NCBI GenBank assembly: GCA_902792635.1
Contig: CADBAG010000014.1
Span: 32,888-96,887 of the forward strand
Direction: 5' to 3'
Source of the DNA: an uncultured Prevotellaceae bacterium
GTDB lineage: Bacteria > Bacteroidota > Bacteroidia > Bacteroidales > Bacteroidaceae
Length of the DNA stretch: 64,000 bases
In this document: piece by piece, positions 63,022-64,000 of the stretch
Position numbering within the stretch: position 1 is the first letter of the stretch
How the letters are laid out: every line of letters begins with the position of its first letter
Program-made: the position numbers and the translations under genes
Notes under the pieces: model-generated
Told to the model about the DNA's origin: nothing
The model's database searches: none
The model's input: only the letters and a program-made list of their open reading frames with translations

Positions 63022-63137
63022 CAGGGGAGGGCTTCATGTCTTCCCACAAAAAATAACCCAACCGCTGAAAAAATGACACCACCGCTGAAAAAAGTCGGAC
63101 ATCATTTGTGGAAGGGCATGAAGCCTTTCCCTGCACT
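63022..63137. repeat. Inverted repeat with internal direct repeat
   Basis: The left arm 63022-63053 (GTGCAGGGGAGGGCTTCATG...) is complementary at about 28 of 32 positions to the right arm 63106-63137. Between the arms ACCGCTGAAAAAA occurs twice (about 63060 and 63079). It starts 15 bases after the stop of the fusion gene. Confidence 0.8.
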
Positions 63138-63142
63138 GGTTT

Positions 63143-63627
63143 CTTTTCACACGGATCCTAAGGATTTTAAGGATGGCTTCGCTACGCGGCAGGGGCGGGT
63201 CAGCCTCGGAGTTCTTGACACGCTTACCAGCCCCGGAGGGGCTGAATGCTTCATAACCCCAGTCTAAGTGAGCGAAGCGAGCGCAGACTGGGGAATTGGT
63301 GCCGGAGCGTAATTCGCTGATAGCCAGCCTCGAAGAGGCTGAATGCATCCTTGATGCGTAATAAGGAACCTCATCGTTACGCGCTTCGCGCATTGTGCCT
63401 CTCCGAGGCACGGCGTCTGGTTATCCGGCTCGCTACCTACACCCCCAGTCTGCACTCGCTACGCTCGTTTAGACTGGGGTTATGAAGCATTCAGCCTCTT
63501 CGAGGCTAGCTCATGCGGCAAGTATTCCGCGGCTGGCTCCTGTGACAAATACTCCAGGGTATGCAGCTCACCGTGTAGCCGCCACGCGGCGTAACCATCT
63601 TTAAAATCTTTAAGATCCATGTGAGAA
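63143..63627. repeat. Inverted-repeat element, family 2, copy 2, enclosing palindromic element F
   Basis: The outer arms (TTCACACGGATCCTAAGGAT ... GGATGGCTTCGC at 63146-63182 and GTAACCATCTTTAAAATC ... ATCCATGTGAG at about 63591-63625) match family 2 copy 1 at 3951-4095. Inside lies palindromic element F (63195-63520) with stems CCCCAGTCT (63257-63265) / AGACTGGGG (63285-63293) and 63443-63451 / 63471-63479, plus GCCTCGAAGAGGC, CCTCTCCGAGG and CCTCTTCGAGG hairpins. No gene is encoded. Confidence 0.9.
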
Positions 63628-63845
63628 TATAATGTTACTTGATTATCAGATGGTTACGTGGTAAATGGTACAAAAATGTGCACATAGAACTCCTGTAATT
63701 TATTGACATCCTATGCTATTGACGCATTATCGTTTTAGCAAACTTTAAAAATTTATGTTTGAATTTTAAATATTATTTTATTTCGGATTCGCTTCGCATG
63801 ATCAAGAAAATGGCTCTTTATGCTTACCATTTCAAAACAAATAGT

Positions 63846-63853
63846 TACCTTTG
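63846..63853 (+). promoter_or_regulatory. Promoter -7 box for the last gene
   Basis: TACCTTTG followed by CATAAAC. The leader to 63940 is about 80 bases; it contains GAAAGCAAGCTTTC, a perfect 14-bp palindrome near 63881-63894. Otherwise 63628-63845 is AT-rich and shows nothing recognisable. Confidence 0.65.
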
Positions 63854-63939
63854 CATAAACTTTAGCTGCACCCGACAATTTGAAAGCAAGCTTTCGTTGC
63901 TCCTGTTGGCAAAAGTTTTGCAAAAAAGAAAGGAAGATT

Positions 63940-64000
63940 ATGGCAATAGAAATTAAGGCAATACCTACCTTGGAAGGTAAGGATGCAGAAAGATTCATAG
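63940..64000 (+). CDS. Start of an unknown gene (3' end outside window)
   Basis: ATG at 63940 after a purine-rich AGGAAG at 63931-63936, an unusually good ribosome-binding site for this phylum. The 20 codons visible read MAIEIKAIPTLEGKDAERFI. A promoter box at 63846 supports it as a real start. Too little is present to assign a family; short proteins with this kind of start often head two-gene toxin-antitoxin-like units in Bacteroidota, but that is a guess. Confidence 0.55.
   Translation, partial: MAIEIKAIPTLEGKDAERFI

Overview
The window looks like ordinary chromosome from a member of the Bacteroidota, most likely a Prevotella-like organism. The evidence is the repeated -7 promoter box TAnnTTTG just upstream of genes on both strands, the near absence of Shine-Dalgarno sites, and families typical of that phylum: PPi-dependent phosphofructokinase, DUF4494, DUF5020, DUF4230, a two-component-propeller/AraC regulator, and the thrA / phosphoglycerate-mutase-like / thrC operon. 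No rRNA, tRNA, IS element, prophage or CRISPR array was seen.

Layout. 1-9.7 kb: the 3' end of a secreted pectate-lyase-like gene; a UbiA-type prenyl-phosphate phosphoribosyltransferase overlapping a GT-C-like membrane glycosyltransferase, behind a structured non-coding RNA with its own promoter and terminator; lactaldehyde-type aldehyde dehydrogenase; a DUF1593 exported hydrolase divergent from a membrane propeller/AraC regulator. 9.8-14.6 kb: cupin, xpt and xanthine permease (one operon), facing a Tsx-like DUF5020 protein and a Na+/solute symporter. 15-22 kb: FAD protein, then the threonine operon with a probable non-orthologous homoserine kinase. 22.5-31 kb: SpoU methylase, RNase Z / lipoprotein / MazG operon, valS, a clostripain lipoprotein, a Fur/PerR regulator. 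31-38 kb: repB-like initiator, DUF4494, yggS, purA and hisS as one long minus-strand run, then two DUF4230 proteins. 38-43.4 kb: ribH, a TPR protein, recF, a DUF721/DciA-like gene, DUF711 and ACT proteins. 43.4-49.3 kb: a 38-residue small gene with its own promoter and terminator, a BamA/TamA-type lipoprotein, and a LacI / NhaC / unknown operon. 49.5-55 kb: radical SAM protein, membrane protein, bifunctional hisB, GH25 lysozyme, pfp. 55-64 kb: small protein / acyltransferase / amidase-like operon, YgiQ, a fused PP2C-like plus TruA protein, a large repeat block, and the start of an unknown gene.

The most unusual material is intergenic. At least six copies of a 110-380 bp palindromic element occupy gene ends. 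Their internal hairpin stems come in four sequence versions (CCCCACGT/ACGTGGGG, CCCCAGGT/ACCTGGGG, CCCCAGACT/AGTCTGGGG, CCCCAGTCT/AGACTGGGG), and in every case both sides have changed together, which points to selection on the fold. Two further inverted-repeat families, two 22-bp-period tandem arrays, a 16-bp array and GC-rich mini-palindromes accompany them. In the coding part, the PP2C-TruA fusion and the small gene at 43.5 kb deserve attention first.
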